A DNA stretch of 64,000 nt from Streptomyces halobius (GTDB lineage Bacteria; Actinomycetota; Actinomycetes; Streptomycetales; Streptomycetaceae), in contig NZ_CP086322.1 of the NCBI RefSeq assembly GCF_023277745.1, positions 5,952,001 to 6,016,000 of the forward strand. Direction: 5' to 3'. Of the stretch, positions 9,700 through 18,765 are shown piece by piece; within the stretch, counting starts at the first letter, position 1; each line of letters opens with the position of its first letter. The notes under the pieces were generated by a model. It had not been told where the DNA came from. It made no database searches and saw nothing but the letters and a program-made list of their open reading frames with translations. Made by a program: the position numbers and the translations under genes.

Positions 9700-9855
9700 G
9701 GTGATGGTTCAGCTCCCCGACGTGGGCGAATTCGCGGCCGTCAACGCTGGTCCGCTCCCTCATGCTAACCAGCGGCGGAAGGCGCCGCCCGCCACCCGAT
9801 GACTCCGGCCGGACGCCGCCCCGCAGGCCCTTCCGCGGCCCGGACCGGGGCCGGG

Positions 9856-10290
9856 TCAACGGACCGTGACGCGGAAGTTGAGGCTCTGCGCGCCGGCTTC
9901 CTCGGCGGCTCCGGCGGCGCACCGGCGGCAGCGCACCAGCCGCAGATCCGTACGCCCGGCGTGCACCGCCCGGAAGTCGAGATAGCGGGAGCCGCCCGAT
10001 CCGGAGGGCGGCGGCTCGTCCGGGTCGGCACGCTGGCCGGCGGCCTTCAGGACGGCCGGGTCGGGGCGGGGGGCGGCGATGATCCAGCGGTAGCCGTCGG
10101 CGGAGTCGCCCGCGACCTGTACGGTGAAGCGGTCGCCGGCCTCGACGGAGATCTCGGTGTCGTCCGCGTCATAGACCTCCGGCCCGGACAGCTGACTGAT
10201 CACCGAGTGCGCCGCGATCAGGAGTGTGGCGATCGCCACGGCGATCACCAGCAGCCTGGTGTTGATCCTCGGTATGCCGCTGCCACCCAT
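9856..10290 (-). CDS. Membrane-anchored chagasin-like (I42) protein
   Basis: This 144-residue protein has one N-terminal membrane helix (about 13-32) and an extracellular domain. The domain resembles the I42 (chagasin) cysteine-protease inhibitor fold: an initial EAGDRFTVQV strand, GDSADGYRWI in place of the NPTTGYxW loop, a GSGGSRYLDFRAVHAG segment in place of the GxGG loop, and LRLVRCRRC in place of the RPW loop. In known inhibitors these three loops enter the protease active site. The last loop here differs, with two Cys, so inhibition is not assured. It is divergent from purK. Confidence 0.6.
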   Translation of the reverse strand: MGGSGIPRINTRLLVIAVAIATLLIAAHSVISQLSGPEVYDADDTEISVEAGDRFTVQVAGDSADGYRWIIAAPRPDPAVLKAAGQRADPDEPPPSGSGGSRYLDFRAVHAGRTDLRLVRCRRCAAGAAEEAGAQSLNFRVTVR

Positions 10291-10377
10291 GGGGCCTCCC
10301 CGCCCTTCGCCGAGCCCCCGCCGACCCTGACCCTAGCCACCCTTGCCGATCTTCAGCGGAAGGATGGGTGAACATCG

Positions 10378-10401
10378 GCACTTGGAGGTTCGTCCAAGTG
10401 C
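10378..10401. promoter_or_regulatory. Hairpin in the purK upstream region
   Basis: GCACTTGGA and TCCAAGTGC form a perfect 9-bp stem around a 6-base loop, 40 bases before the purK start. It could be an attenuator or operator for purK or a terminator. No purine riboswitch core is visible. Confidence 0.45.
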
Positions 10402-10441
10402 GAGGGTCGGGGCAGTTCCTCCGTGCGGCTACCCTGGGGGC

Positions 10442-11593
10442 GTGACGTTCCCGGTAGTCGGCATGGTCGGCGGCGGCCAGCTCGCCCGTATGACCCACGA
10501 GGCGGGTATCCCCCTCGGCATCAAGTTCAAGCTCCTCAGCGACACCCCGCAGGACTCGGCGGCCCAGGTGGTCAGCGACGTCGTCATCGGCGACTACCGC
10601 GACCTGGACACGCTGCGCGCCTTCGCCCGTGGCTGCGATGTGCTCACCTTCGATCATGAGCATGTGCCCACGGAACACCTGCGTGCGCTGGAGGCGGACG
10701 GGATTCCCATCCGCCCCGGCCCCGACGCGCTGGTGCACGCCCAGGACAAGGGGGTGATGCGGGCCAGGCTCGATGCGATCGGCGCTCCCTGCCCGCGGCA
10801 CCGCATCGTCTCCGACCCGGAGGACGTCGAGCGCTTCGCGGCCGAGGGGGACGGCTTTCCGGTGGTCCTCAAGACCGTCCGCGGGGGCTATGACGGCAAG
10901 GGTGTATGGCTCGTGCGATCCTCCAAGGAGGCCGCGGAGCCGTTCCTCGCGGGAGTGCCCGTTCTCGCCGAGGAGAAGGTCTCCTTCGTCCGGGAACTGG
11001 CCGCCAATGTCGTCCGCTCGCCGCACGGCCAGGCCGTCGCGTATCCGGTCGTCGAGTCGATCCAGGTCAACGGCGTCTGCGACACGGTGATCGCCCCGGC
11101 GCCCGGACTGGCCCCGCGGCTGTCCGCCGAGGCGCAGCGGCTCGCCCTGCGGATCGCGGACGAGCTGGAGGTCGTCGGGCATCTCGCCGTCGAGCTGTTC
11201 GAGATCCGCGACGCGGACGGCGAGCCCGCGGTCCTCGTCAACGAGCTCGCCATGCGCCCGCACAACTCAGGCCACTGGACCCAGGACGGCGCGATCACCT
11301 CGCAGTTCGCCAACCACGTCCGCGCCGTCCTCGACCTCCCGCTCGGTGATCCGCGCCCGCGCGTCACCTGGACCGTGATGGCCAATGTGCTCGGCGGCGA
11401 CTATCCGGACATGTATGCCGCGTACCTGCATTGCATGGCACGCGATCCGCAGTTGAAGATTCACATGTACGGCAAGGACGTGAAGCCGGGCCGCAAGGTC
11501 GGACACGTCAACACCTACGGCGACGACCTGGACGACGTGCGCGAGCGCGCCGCGCACGCCGCCGGCTATCTGCGAGGAACGATCACCGAATGA
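10442..11593 (+). CDS. purK: 5-(carboxyamino)imidazole ribonucleotide synthase
   Basis: PurK uses ATP and bicarbonate to carboxylate AIR to N5-CAIR in purine synthesis. The 383-residue ATP-grasp enzyme begins [12 protein letters not shown], as PurK proteins do, and contains the central [10 protein letters not shown] loop and the [12 protein letters not shown] signature. I start it at GTG 10442, since homologous sequence begins there; longer readings add unlike sequence. Its stop overlaps the purE start as ATGA, so the two are co-translated. Confidence 0.95.
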   Translation: MTFPVVGMVGGGQLARMTHEAGIPLGIKFKLLSDTPQDSAAQVVSDVVIGDYRDLDTLRAFARGCDVLTFDHEHVPTEHLRALEADGIPIRPGPDALVHAQDKGVMRARLDAIGAPCPRHRIVSDPEDVERFAAEGDGFPVVLKTVRGGYDGKGVWLVRSSKEAAEPFLAGVPVLAEEKVSFVRELAANVVRSPHGQAVAYPVVESIQVNGVCDTVIAPAPGLAPRLSAEAQRLALRIADELEVVGHLAVELFEIRDADGEPAVLVNELAMRPHNSGHWTQDGAITSQFANHVRAVLDLPLGDPRPRVTWTVMANVLGGDYPDMYAAYLHCMARDPQLKIHMYGKDVKPGRKVGHVNTYGDDLDDVRERAAHAAGYLRGTITE

Positions 11594-12129
11594 CTTCCCC
11601 CGCGAACCCCGTCGTCGGCGTCGTCATGGGCTCCGACTCCGACTGGCCCGTCATGGAAGCCGCCGCCAAGGCCCTCGACGAGTTCGAGATCCCCTACGAG
11701 GTCGATGTCGTCTCCGCGCACCGCATGCCGCGCGAGATGATCACCTACGGCGAGGACGCCGCCGGCCGCGGCCTGAAGGCGATCATCGCGGGCGCCGGCG
11801 GAGCCGCCCACCTCCCCGGGATGCTCGCCTCCGTCACCCCGCTGCCGGTGATCGGCGTCCCCGTCCCGCTGAAGTACCTGGACGGTATGGACTCGCTGCT
11901 GTCCATCGTGCAGATGCCGGCCGGAGTGCCGGTCGCCACCGTCTCCGTCGCCGGGGCCCGTAACGCCGGGCTGCTCGCCGCCCGCATCCTCGCCGCCCAT
12001 GACCCCGAACTCCTCGGCCGGATGCGGGAATTCCAGCAGGAGCTCAACGACCAGGCCACCGAGAAGGGCAAGCGGCTGCGCAACAAGGTCGCCACCCCCA
12101 ACGGCTTCGGCTTCGGCGGCGGCAAGTGA
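11590..12129 (+). CDS. purE: N5-CAIR mutase
   Basis: PurE moves the carboxyl group of N5-CAIR to give CAIR, the step after PurK. The 179-residue protein has the class I motifs VMGSDSDW near the N-terminus, SAHRMP with the catalytic His, and [11 protein letters not shown]. The start overlaps purK by four bases and its stop overlaps the GTG start of the next gene, so purK, purE and the dipeptidase look like one operon. Confidence 0.96.
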   Translation: MTSPANPVVGVVMGSDSDWPVMEAAAKALDEFEIPYEVDVVSAHRMPREMITYGEDAAGRGLKAIIAGAGGAAHLPGMLASVTPLPVIGVPVPLKYLDGMDSLLSIVQMPAGVPVATVSVAGARNAGLLAARILAAHDPELLGRMREFQQELNDQATEKGKRLRNKVATPNGFGFGGGK

Positions 12130-13313
12130 ATGCCTTCGAGGCGGCCGCGCGGGAGCTGCTCGCCCAGTGGCCCGTCGTCGACGGCCACAACGATCTGCCG
12201 TGGGCGCTGCGCGAACAGGTCCGCTACGACCTCGACCGCCGTGACATCGCCACCGACCAGTCCGCGCATCTGCACACCGACCTGCCCCGGCTGCGGGCCG
12301 GTGGCGTCGGCGCCCAGTTCTGGTCGGTGTACGTACGGTCCGACTTCGCGGGCGACACGGCGGTCAGTGCCACCCTCGAACAGATCGACGCGGTAGGGGA
12401 GTTGGTGGCCCGCTACCCCGACCAGCTGCGTCTCGCGCTCACCGCCGACGCCATGGAGGCGGCCCGCGCCGAGGGCCGGATCGCCTCCCTCATGGGCGCC
12501 GAGGGCGGCCACTCCATCAACAACTCACTGGCCACCCTGCGGACCCTGCACCGGCTCGGCGTCCGCTATCTGACGCTCACCCACAACGACACCATCGACT
12601 GGGCGGACTCCGCCACCGACGAGCCGCGCCACCAGGGCCTGACCGCCTTCGGCGAGGAGGTCGTCAGGGAGATGAACCGCTGCGGGATGCTGGTCGACCT
12701 CTCGCACACCTCGGCCGACACCATGCGCGACGCACTGGGCGTCAGCACCGCGCCGGTGATCTTCTCGCACTCCTCCGCCCGCGCCGTCTGCGACCATCCG
12801 CGCAATGTCCCCGACGACGTCCTGGAGCGGCTGGCCGCCAACGGCGGGCTCGCGATGGCCACGTTCGTGCCGAAGTTCGTGCTGCCCGAAGCGGTCGCGT
12901 GGACGCTGCGCGCGGACGAGAACATGCGCGCCCACGGCCTGCAACCCCTCGACACGACCGAGGCCGGCAGGAGGGTCCAGCGGGCCTTCGAGGCCGCCAA
13001 CCCGCGGCCCAAGGCCACCGCGGCCACCGTCGCCGACCACCTCGACCATATGCGTGAGGTCGCCGGCGTCGACCACATCGGCATCGGCGGCGACTTCGAC
13101 GGCACCGCCTTCACCCCGGACGGCCTGGCCGATGTCGCGGGCTACCCGAACCTGATCGCCGAATTGCAAGGCCGCAACTGGTCGACGGCCGATCTCGCCA
13201 AACTCACCTGGCAGAACGCGGTCCGTACGCTGCGCGACGCCGAGGACGTGGCCCGTGCGGAGCAGCGCCGGCGCGGCCCGTCGCACGCCACGATCGAGCA
13301 GCTGGACGGCTGA
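12126..13313 (+). CDS. Membrane dipeptidase family (M19) dipeptidase
   Basis: A 395-residue zinc dipeptidase of peptidase family M19. By comparison with human DPEP1 all metal and substrate residues are present: HND in VDGHNDLPW (H21, D23), E126 in GAEGGHS, the LTHND His, the His in [12 protein letters not shown]215 in FSHSSA and the Asp in GIGGDFDG. It has no signal peptide, so it should work in the cytoplasm, cleaving dipeptides or D-amino-acid-containing peptides. It starts at a GTGA overlap with purE. A diverged paralogue follows. Confidence 0.92.
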   Translation: MNAFEAAARELLAQWPVVDGHNDLPWALREQVRYDLDRRDIATDQSAHLHTDLPRLRAGGVGAQFWSVYVRSDFAGDTAVSATLEQIDAVGELVARYPDQLRLALTADAMEAARAEGRIASLMGAEGGHSINNSLATLRTLHRLGVRYLTLTHNDTIDWADSATDEPRHQGLTAFGEEVVREMNRCGMLVDLSHTSADTMRDALGVSTAPVIFSHSSARAVCDHPRNVPDDVLERLAANGGLAMATFVPKFVLPEAVAWTLRADENMRAHGLQPLDTTEAGRRVQRAFEAANPRPKATAATVADHLDHMREVAGVDHIGIGGDFDGTAFTPDGLADVAGYPNLIAELQGRNWSTADLAKLTWQNAVRTLRDAEDVARAEQRRRGPSHATIEQLDG

Positions 13314-13485
13314 TCCCGCGGCCCGATGGCGCACCGGCGGACCGCCGTAGCGAGCCGCCGCGGCGGGGGCGGTCCGCCACGCCGGGATACGAACACATGC
13401 GCTAACCCGGACGGATCGCTCACCGCGAACCGTGCGGACACCCGTGCCACGGTGGGCCGTACCACTGTCCCACCAGGGAGAGCAC

Positions 13486-14775
13486 ATGGCCGATCTCGTG
13501 CCCGAGCAGCAGGAAGAGGACAGCCCGGCTGCCCCCGGTGACAACGCGGCGGGCCGCCGGATACCGAGGCCCCCGCTGCTGCTCAACCAGCGCGGACCGC
13601 TGGCCCGCGCCCACGCCCTGCTCGCCGCCCACCCCGTCGTCGACGGCTGCAACGGCCTGCCCTGGGCACTGCGGCAGCGCACCGGCGAGGACCCGGCGCC
13701 CGGTGCGCCGCCGCGGCGCATCGGCGATGACCGGGGCGCCGGCCGCCCTGTCGACCTCGACCACGGCGACACCTCCGTCCGCACCGACATCCCCCGGCTG
13801 CGGGCCGGCCGCGTCGGCGGCCAGTTCTGGTCCCTCCAGGTGCCGTCCGACCTGCCCGGCGAACAGGCCGTCGGTGCCACGCTGGAGCAGATCGACCTCG
13901 TCCACACACTGGTCCGCACCCACCCCCGGGCGCTGCGCCTCGCGCTCACCGCCGACGACCTCACCGAGGCCCGCAACCACGGTCGGATCGCCTCACTGCT
14001 CGGCTCCGCCGGCGGTCACGCCATCGACAGCTCGCTGAGCGTGTTGCGCGCCTTCCACCGGCTCGGCGTACGGGCTCTGGCGCTCACCGCGGACCGCAAC
14101 ACCCCCTGGGCGGACTCCGCGACCGATCGGCCCAAGGCGGGCGGGCTGACGCCGTTCGGCGAGGAGGTGGTCCGCGAGATGAACCGCCTCGGCATGCTCA
14201 TCGACCTCTCCGGCGCCTCCGCCGACACCATGCGGCACACCCTCGCGATCACCAAGTCCCCGGTGTTCCTGTGCTGTTCGGCGGCCCGCGCGGTCACCGG
14301 CCACGCCCGCAACGTCCCCGACGACGTGCTCTCGCAGCTGCCCCGCAACGGCGGGATCTGCATGGTCACCTTCACCCCCGAGCACATCGCCCGCGACGGC
14401 GGCCCGGCCTCCGTACAGGACGTCGCCGACCATCTGGACCATGCCCGGACGGTGGCCGGCCCGGACCATGTCGGCATCGGCGCCGGCTTCGACACGGACA
14501 CGGCCACAGAAACAGCCACAGCCACAGACACGGACGCGGCCCCGGACATGGACGCAGACGCCGCGTACCGCGGCCCGCTGTCGGATGTCGCCGGCTATCC
14601 CCAGCTGATCGCCGAACTCATCGACCGGGGCTGGTCGTTCCGTGATCTGTCCGGCCTGACCTGGGGAAACGCGCTGCGGGCGGTACGCGGCGCGGAGTGC
14701 GCCGCCCGCGCGGTCCGGTGCCGCCGGGTCCCGTCGACGGCGACGATCGGGCGGCTGGACGGGGCCCGGGGCTGA
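13486..14775 (+). CDS. M19 dipeptidase homologue lacking all catalytic residues (pseudoenzyme)
   Basis: The protein (429 aa) is clearly a paralogue of the preceding dipeptidase: the segments around [31 protein letters not shown] and RNVPDDVL align directly. Every active-site position is changed: HND to CNG (C55, G57), the zinc-bridging Glu to Ala (A175), LTH to LTA, DLSH to DLSG, FSHSS to LCCSA, and GGDFDG to GAGFDT. It also has a 33-residue N-terminal extension and an acidic Thr/Ala/Asp insert after GAGFD. The frame is intact, so it is probably kept for a non-catalytic role, perhaps pairing with the active dipeptidase. ATG 13486 has AGGGAG five bases upstream. Confidence 0.85.
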   Translation: MADLVPEQQEEDSPAAPGDNAAGRRIPRPPLLLNQRGPLARAHALLAAHPVVDGCNGLPWALRQRTGEDPAPGAPPRRIGDDRGAGRPVDLDHGDTSVRTDIPRLRAGRVGGQFWSLQVPSDLPGEQAVGATLEQIDLVHTLVRTHPRALRLALTADDLTEARNHGRIASLLGSAGGHAIDSSLSVLRAFHRLGVRALALTADRNTPWADSATDRPKAGGLTPFGEEVVREMNRLGMLIDLSGASADTMRHTLAITKSPVFLCCSAARAVTGHARNVPDDVLSQLPRNGGICMVTFTPEHIARDGGPASVQDVADHLDHARTVAGPDHVGIGAGFDTDTATETATATDTDAAPDMDADAAYRGPLSDVAGYPQLIAELIDRGWSFRDLSGLTWGNALRAVRGAECAARAVRCRRVPSTATIGRLDGARG

Positions 14776-14851
14776 CCGCCCCGCACCCGCTGAGGCGGAC
14801 TCAGCCGCCACCCATGCCCAGCCGTCCCCCACGCTCGGCAGCCACCCGTGC

Positions 14852-15259
14852 TCAGCCGTCACCCGTGCCCGCAGCCACCGGTGCTCGGCCGTCACACAGG
14901 CACAGACAGAAGGGGTGGCCCGCCGGATCGAGATAGACCCGGAAGTCCCGCCCGTCCGCATCGCTCTGGACGAGCTTCGCGCCCAGCCCGAGGACCTTGC
15001 GCTCGGCCTCGTCGATGTCCGCGCGCCGTACGTCGAAGTCGAGGTGGAGCTGCTGCGGGTGCTCCTGGCCGGGCCACCGCGGCGGCCGGTACTCGCCGTC
15101 CACCTGCTGGAAGGCGAGGGCCCGGCCGCCGGGGGTGGTGACCTCGTACCAGTCGTCCTCCCCCTCGGCCTGCCGGCCGAGCACCCCGGCGTAGAAATCG
15201 GCGAGGGCCCGGGGGTCGGGACAGTCCAGCACCGTGACGCCGAGCTCGACAAGAGCCAT
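14852..15259 (-). CDS. VOC (glyoxalase/bleomycin-resistance) superfamily protein
   Basis: One vicinal-oxygen-chelate module pair in 135 residues, starting ELGVTVLDCPDPRALADFYAGVLG and closing with the usual FRVYLDPAGHPFCLCL. Such proteins may be lyases, dioxygenases or antibiotic-binding proteins; the substrate is unknown. The start is certain: AAGGAGGT lies 7 bases before the ATG. It is divergent from the CGNR regulator, with shared GGTAAC repeats between them, so the regulator may control it. Confidence 0.85.
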   Translation of the reverse strand: MALVELGVTVLDCPDPRALADFYAGVLGRQAEGEDDWYEVTTPGGRALAFQQVDGEYRPPRWPGQEHPQQLHLDFDVRRADIDEAERKVLGLGAKLVQSDADGRDFRVYLDPAGHPFCLCLCDGRAPVAAGTGDG

Positions 15260-15262
15260 GGC

Positions 15263-15325
15263 GTTACCTCCTTAGAGCATCAACCGGTAACTTCATTTAC
15301 TGCATCATGGCCCCTTGCCGGTAAC
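15263..15325. promoter_or_regulatory. GGTAAC repeats between VOC and CGNR genes (possible operator)
   Basis: CCGGTAAC occurs at 15284-15291 and again at 15318-15325, and GTTACC, its complement, at 15263-15268. The copies bracket the divergent starts. The arrangement suggests binding sites for the neighbouring regulator; this is inference. Confidence 0.35.
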
Positions 15326-15901
15326 GTGGCAAGGGTGGCAGACCGATCGGCTCCGGACGCCCTGCTCCTGGTGCAGGACCTGGTGAACACCCTCGACATC
15401 GAGACGGGCGAGGACGCGCTGACCGCCGACGGTGGCCTGGGCGCCTTCCTCCGCGACCACAGCCTGCCGGAAACCCCCTCAGGGCACAGCCGGTTGACGG
15501 CGCTGCGGGAACTCTGCGAACTCCGCGAGGCACTCCGCGCCGTCTGCCTCGCCCACACGGTCCGCGCCGCACTCCCCGAGGACGCCGCCCGGACGCTGGA
15601 CCGGCTGCTGGCCCGCGCCCCCCTCGTTCTGGCCATCGGCCCCGAAGGCGACGCGGTGCTGCGCCCGGCCCCCGGCCTCCAGGGCGCGGACCGGCTCACT
15701 GCCCGTATCGCGGCCGGAATCGCCACGGCCGTCGCCGACGGCACCTGGACCCGGCTGAAGGCATGCGAGGCCCACGACTGCCGGTGGGCCTTCTACGACA
15801 AGAGCCCGGCCGGCCGCAGCCGCTGGTGCACCATGGCGGTCTGCGGCAGCCGGGCGAAGATGCGGACCTACCGCGCGCGACGCGCGGAGTCCGACCGGTA
15901 G
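15326..15901 (+). CDS. CGNR zinc-finger regulator (ABATE domain)
   Basis: This 191-residue protein has an N-terminal ABATE-type domain (starting around DALLLVQDLVNTLDI) and a C-terminal zinc finger of the CGNR family: C-x4-C, then C-x4-C within CTMAVCGSRAKM, followed by a basic helix. The defining CGNR is here CGSR. Family members are stress-type transcription regulators. The start is GTG 15326, or GTG 15335; neither has a clear ribosome-binding site. It is divergent from a VOC gene, its likely target. Confidence 0.8.
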   Translation: MARVADRSAPDALLLVQDLVNTLDIETGEDALTADGGLGAFLRDHSLPETPSGHSRLTALRELCELREALRAVCLAHTVRAALPEDAARTLDRLLARAPLVLAIGPEGDAVLRPAPGLQGADRLTARIAAGIATAVADGTWTRLKACEAHDCRWAFYDKSPAGRSRWCTMAVCGSRAKMRTYRARRAESDR

Positions 15902-15958
15902 GTCGGCAGGCCGTACGGGCTGCCTACAGGTTGTACGGGCACCCACAGGCTGTACGGG

Positions 15959-17299
15959 TTACGCGCGCGGGCGGCCCAGCGCCCGGTACGTCCAGCCGGC
16001 CTTCCGCCACAGCTCCGGGGCGAGGGCGTTACGGCCGTCCAGGATGCGGCGCTCGGCGACGGCATCGCCGATCGTGGCCGGGTCCAGCTCGCGGAACTCG
16101 CGCCACTCCGTGAGGTGCAGTACGGCATGCGCGCCGCGCACCGCCTCCAGCGCGCTGTCCGCGTACCCCAGGGTCGGGAACAGCCGCCGGGCGTTCTCCA
16201 TCCCCTTCGGGTCGTACACCGTGACCTGGCCGCCCTGGAGGTGGATCTGGCCGGCGACATTGAGCGCGGGGGAGTCGCGCACGTCGTCCGAGTCGGGCTT
16301 GAACGTCGCGCCCAGGACGGCGACCCGCTTGCCGAGGAATCCGCCGCCGACGGCGTCCCGCGCCATCTCGACCATATGGCCGCGGCGCCGCATATTGATC
16401 GAGTCGATCTCGCGCAGGAACGTCAGCGCCTGGTCGGCGCCCAGCTCACCGGCGCGCGCCATGAAGGCCCGCAGGTCCTTGGGCAGACAGCCGCCGCCGA
16501 AGCCGATCCCGGCCCGCAGGAACTTCTTGCCGATCCGGTCGTCGTGCCCGATCGCCTCGGCCAGCTTCACCACATCGCCGTCGGCCGCCTCGCACACCTC
16601 CGCCATCGCGTTGATGAAGGAGATCTTGGTCGCCAGGAAGGAATTGGCGGAGGCCTTCACCAGCTCGGACGTCGGATAGTCCGTGACGATGAACGGCGAG
16701 CCCTCGGCGATCGGCGACGCGTACACCTCGCGCAGCAGCTCCTCGGCCTGCTCGCTGGTGACCCCGACGACGATCCGGTCCGGGTGCAGGGTGTCCTCGA
16801 CGGCGAAGCCCTCCCGCAGGAACTCCGGGTTCCAGGCCAGCTCGGCGGCCTCGCCCGCCGGGGCCTGCGCCGCCAGCTGCCCGGCGAGCCGGGCCGCGCT
16901 GCCCACCGGAACCGTCGACTTGCCGACGACCAGCGTGGGCCGGGTCAGATGCGGTGCCAGCGAGGCGAAGGCGCTGTCCACGTACGACATGTCGCACGCG
17001 TACTCCCCGTGCTTCTGCGGTGTGTTCACGCACACGAAGTGCACATCGCCGAACGCGCCGGCCTCCTCGTAGGAGGTGGTGAAGCGGAGCCGCCCGGTGG
17101 AGCCCTCGATCCCGGCGACATGGCGGCGCAGCAGCTCCTCCAGCCCCGGCTCGTACATCGGGACCCCGCCCCGCTGCAGCATCTCGATCTTCTCAGGAAC
17201 CACGTCCAGGCCCAGCACCTCGAAACCCAGCTCGGCCATGGCGGCGGCATGGGTCGCGCCGAGGTAGCCGGTGCCGATCACGGTGATCTTGAGGGCCAT
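15959..17299 (-). CDS. UDP-glucose/GDP-mannose dehydrogenase family protein (UDP-glucose 6-dehydrogenase type)
   Basis: The 446-residue enzyme oxidises the C6 of a nucleotide sugar with NAD. An N-terminal Rossmann fold (VIGTGYLGATHA), the central helix with FLATKISFINAMAE, and the active-site Cys in GIGFGGGCLPKDL are all present, then a C-terminal domain ending around VYDPKG. UDP-glucose to UDP-glucuronate is the usual reaction in this branch. It stands alone on the minus strand between the CGNR gene and the acyl-CoA dehydrogenase; the product may feed cell-wall polymer synthesis. Confidence 0.9.
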   Translation of the reverse strand: MALKITVIGTGYLGATHAAAMAELGFEVLGLDVVPEKIEMLQRGGVPMYEPGLEELLRRHVAGIEGSTGRLRFTTSYEEAGAFGDVHFVCVNTPQKHGEYACDMSYVDSAFASLAPHLTRPTLVVGKSTVPVGSAARLAGQLAAQAPAGEAAELAWNPEFLREGFAVEDTLHPDRIVVGVTSEQAEELLREVYASPIAEGSPFIVTDYPTSELVKASANSFLATKISFINAMAEVCEAADGDVVKLAEAIGHDDRIGKKFLRAGIGFGGGCLPKDLRAFMARAGELGADQALTFLREIDSINMRRRGHMVEMARDAVGGGFLGKRVAVLGATFKPDSDDVRDSPALNVAGQIHLQGGQVTVYDPKGMENARRLFPTLGYADSALEAVRGAHAVLHLTEWREFRELDPATIGDAVAERRILDGRNALAPELWRKAGWTYRALGRPRA

Positions 17300-17530
17300 G
17301 GATGCTCCAGACGCTTACAGGGAAAAGACCAGACGTTTCCCGGGAACGGACGCTTCCCGGGAAAAGGCGCTGACCGAGCATAGTCGCGCGCGGAACGGAA
17401 CACTCAGCCGCTCGACCGCCCTCCTCGTACCTTGTTCTCCTACCCTGTCCCCGTCCCCATACCTTGTCGGCCTGGCTTGTCGGCAACCTCACGTACCCGG
17501 AACCCGGCCCGACGCCTAGAATCACGAGAT

Positions 17531-17555
17531 GTAACGGGTTACTTAACGGTAGTTA
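17531..17555. promoter_or_regulatory. Two adjacent palindromes before the acyl-CoA dehydrogenase (operator)
   Basis: GTAAC-GG-GTTAC (17531-17542) is a perfect inverted repeat and TAAC-GGTA-GTTA (17544-17555) another, directly after it. The first fits 13 of 14 positions, or all fixed ones but one, of the TnnAACnnGTTnnA motif of KstR-type TetR repressors of lipid catabolism. They lie 35-59 bases upstream of the start, where a repressor could block transcription. Confidence 0.5.
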
Positions 17556-17589
17556 GCACTTCAGTACAGCTCTCAGGGAGTGAGAAACG

Positions 17590-18765
17590 TTGGCGGGAAC
17601 CGCTGATTTCGACCTGTACCGGCCGTCGGAGGAGCACGACATGCTCCGAGAGTCGGTGCGCTCGCTCGCCGAGGCGAAGATCGCGCCGTTCGCCGCCGCC
17701 GTCGACGAGGAGGCGCGTTTCCCGCAGGAGGCGCTGGAGGCACTGGTCGCCAACGACCTGCACGCCGTCCACGTACCGGAGTCCTACGGCGGCGCCGGCG
17801 CCGACGCGCTGGCCACCGTCATCGTGATCGAGGAAGTGGCCCGCGTCTGCTGTTCCTCCTCCCTCATCCCGGCGGTCAACAAGCTCGGCTCGCTGCCGGT
17901 GATCCTCTCCGGCTCCGAGGAGCTGAAGAAGAAGTACCTGGGCCCGCTGGCCAAGGGCGACGCGATGTTCTCGTACTGCCTGAGCGAGCCGGACGCAGGC
18001 TCCGACGCGGTCGGGATGAAGACCAAGGCCGTCCGCGACGGCGACCACTGGGTGCTGAACGGCGTCAAGCGCTGGATCACCAACGCCGGTGTCTCCGAGT
18101 ACTACACGGTCATGGCCGTCACCGACCCCGAGAAGCGCTCGAAGGGCATCTCCGCCTTCGTCGTCGAGAAGTCCGACGAAGGCGTCTCCTTCGGCGCCCC
18201 GGAGAAGAAGCTCGGCATCAAGGGCTCCCCGACCCGCGAGGTCTACCTCGACAACGTCCGCATCCCCGCCGACCGCATGATCGGCGCCGAGGGCAGCGGC
18301 TTCGCCACCGCCATGAAGACCCTGGACCACACCCGCATCACCATCGCGGCCCAGGCGCTCGGCGTCGCCCAGGGCGCCCTGGACTACGCCAAGGGCTACG
18401 TCCAGGAGCGCAAGCAGTTCGGCAAGCCGATCGGTGACTTCCAGGGCGTCCAGTTCATGCTCGCCGACATGGCCATGAAGCTGGAGGCGGCCCGTCAGCT
18501 CACCTACGCCGCGGCCGCCAAGTCCGAACGCATCGCGGCCGGCGGCAAGGCCGAGGACCTGACCTTCTTCGGCGCCGCCGCCAAGTGCTACGCCTCGGAC
18601 GCCGCCATGGAGATCACCACGGACGCGGTCCAGCTGCTCGGCGGCTATGGCTACACCCGCGACTACCCGCTGGAGCGGATGATGCGGGACGCCAAGATCA
18701 CCCAGATTTATGAAGGTACGAATCAGGTGCAGCGCATCGTCATGGCGAGGAACCTGCCGCAGTAG
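17590..18765 (+). CDS. Acyl-CoA dehydrogenase
   Basis: A 391-residue FAD enzyme that oxidises acyl-CoA to enoyl-CoA. It has the FAD-binding LSEPDAGSD and RWITNAG segments and the catalytic Glu (E375) in QIYEGTNQVQR near the C-terminus. The start is TTG 17590 with AGGGAG 9 bases upstream. The last 19 codons appear to have been supplied by an inserted element: a second, synonymous version of the same 3' end lies about 4.1 kb downstream. The protein remains complete, ending NLPQ rather than NLP. Chain-length preference is not deducible. Confidence 0.93.
   Translation: MAGTADFDLYRPSEEHDMLRESVRSLAEAKIAPFAAAVDEEARFPQEALEALVANDLHAVHVPESYGGAGADALATVIVIEEVARVCCSSSLIPAVNKLGSLPVILSGSEELKKKYLGPLAKGDAMFSYCLSEPDAGSDAVGMKTKAVRDGDHWVLNGVKRWITNAGVSEYYTVMAVTDPEKRSKGISAFVVEKSDEGVSFGAPEKKLGIKGSPTREVYLDNVRIPADRMIGAEGSGFATAMKTLDHTRITIAAQALGVAQGALDYAKGYVQERKQFGKPIGDFQGVQFMLADMAMKLEAARQLTYAAAAKSERIAAGGKAEDLTFFGAAAKCYASDAAMEITTDAVQLLGGYGYTRDYPLERMMRDAKITQIYEGTNQVQRIVMARNLPQ
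18699..18762 (+). repeat. Left att-like repeat inside the acyl-CoA dehydrogenase 3' end
   Basis: The first 15 bases (18699-18713, CACCCAGATTTATGA) are identical to 22795-22809. The remaining bases match the right copy except at third codon positions, so both encode YEGTNQVQRIVMARNLP. The core encodes the catalytic-Glu motif TQIYE, a sequence that stays constant between hosts, which suits an attachment site. Confidence 0.75.

Noticed and set aside
12126..14775. Second dipeptidase as a plain pseudogene
   Set aside because: The frame is open over its whole length with a good ribosome-binding site, so it is annotated as a coding pseudoenzyme.
16115..17383. 422-codon frame antisense to the UDP-glucose dehydrogenase
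   Set aside because: Typical third-position shadow; no start site or domain.
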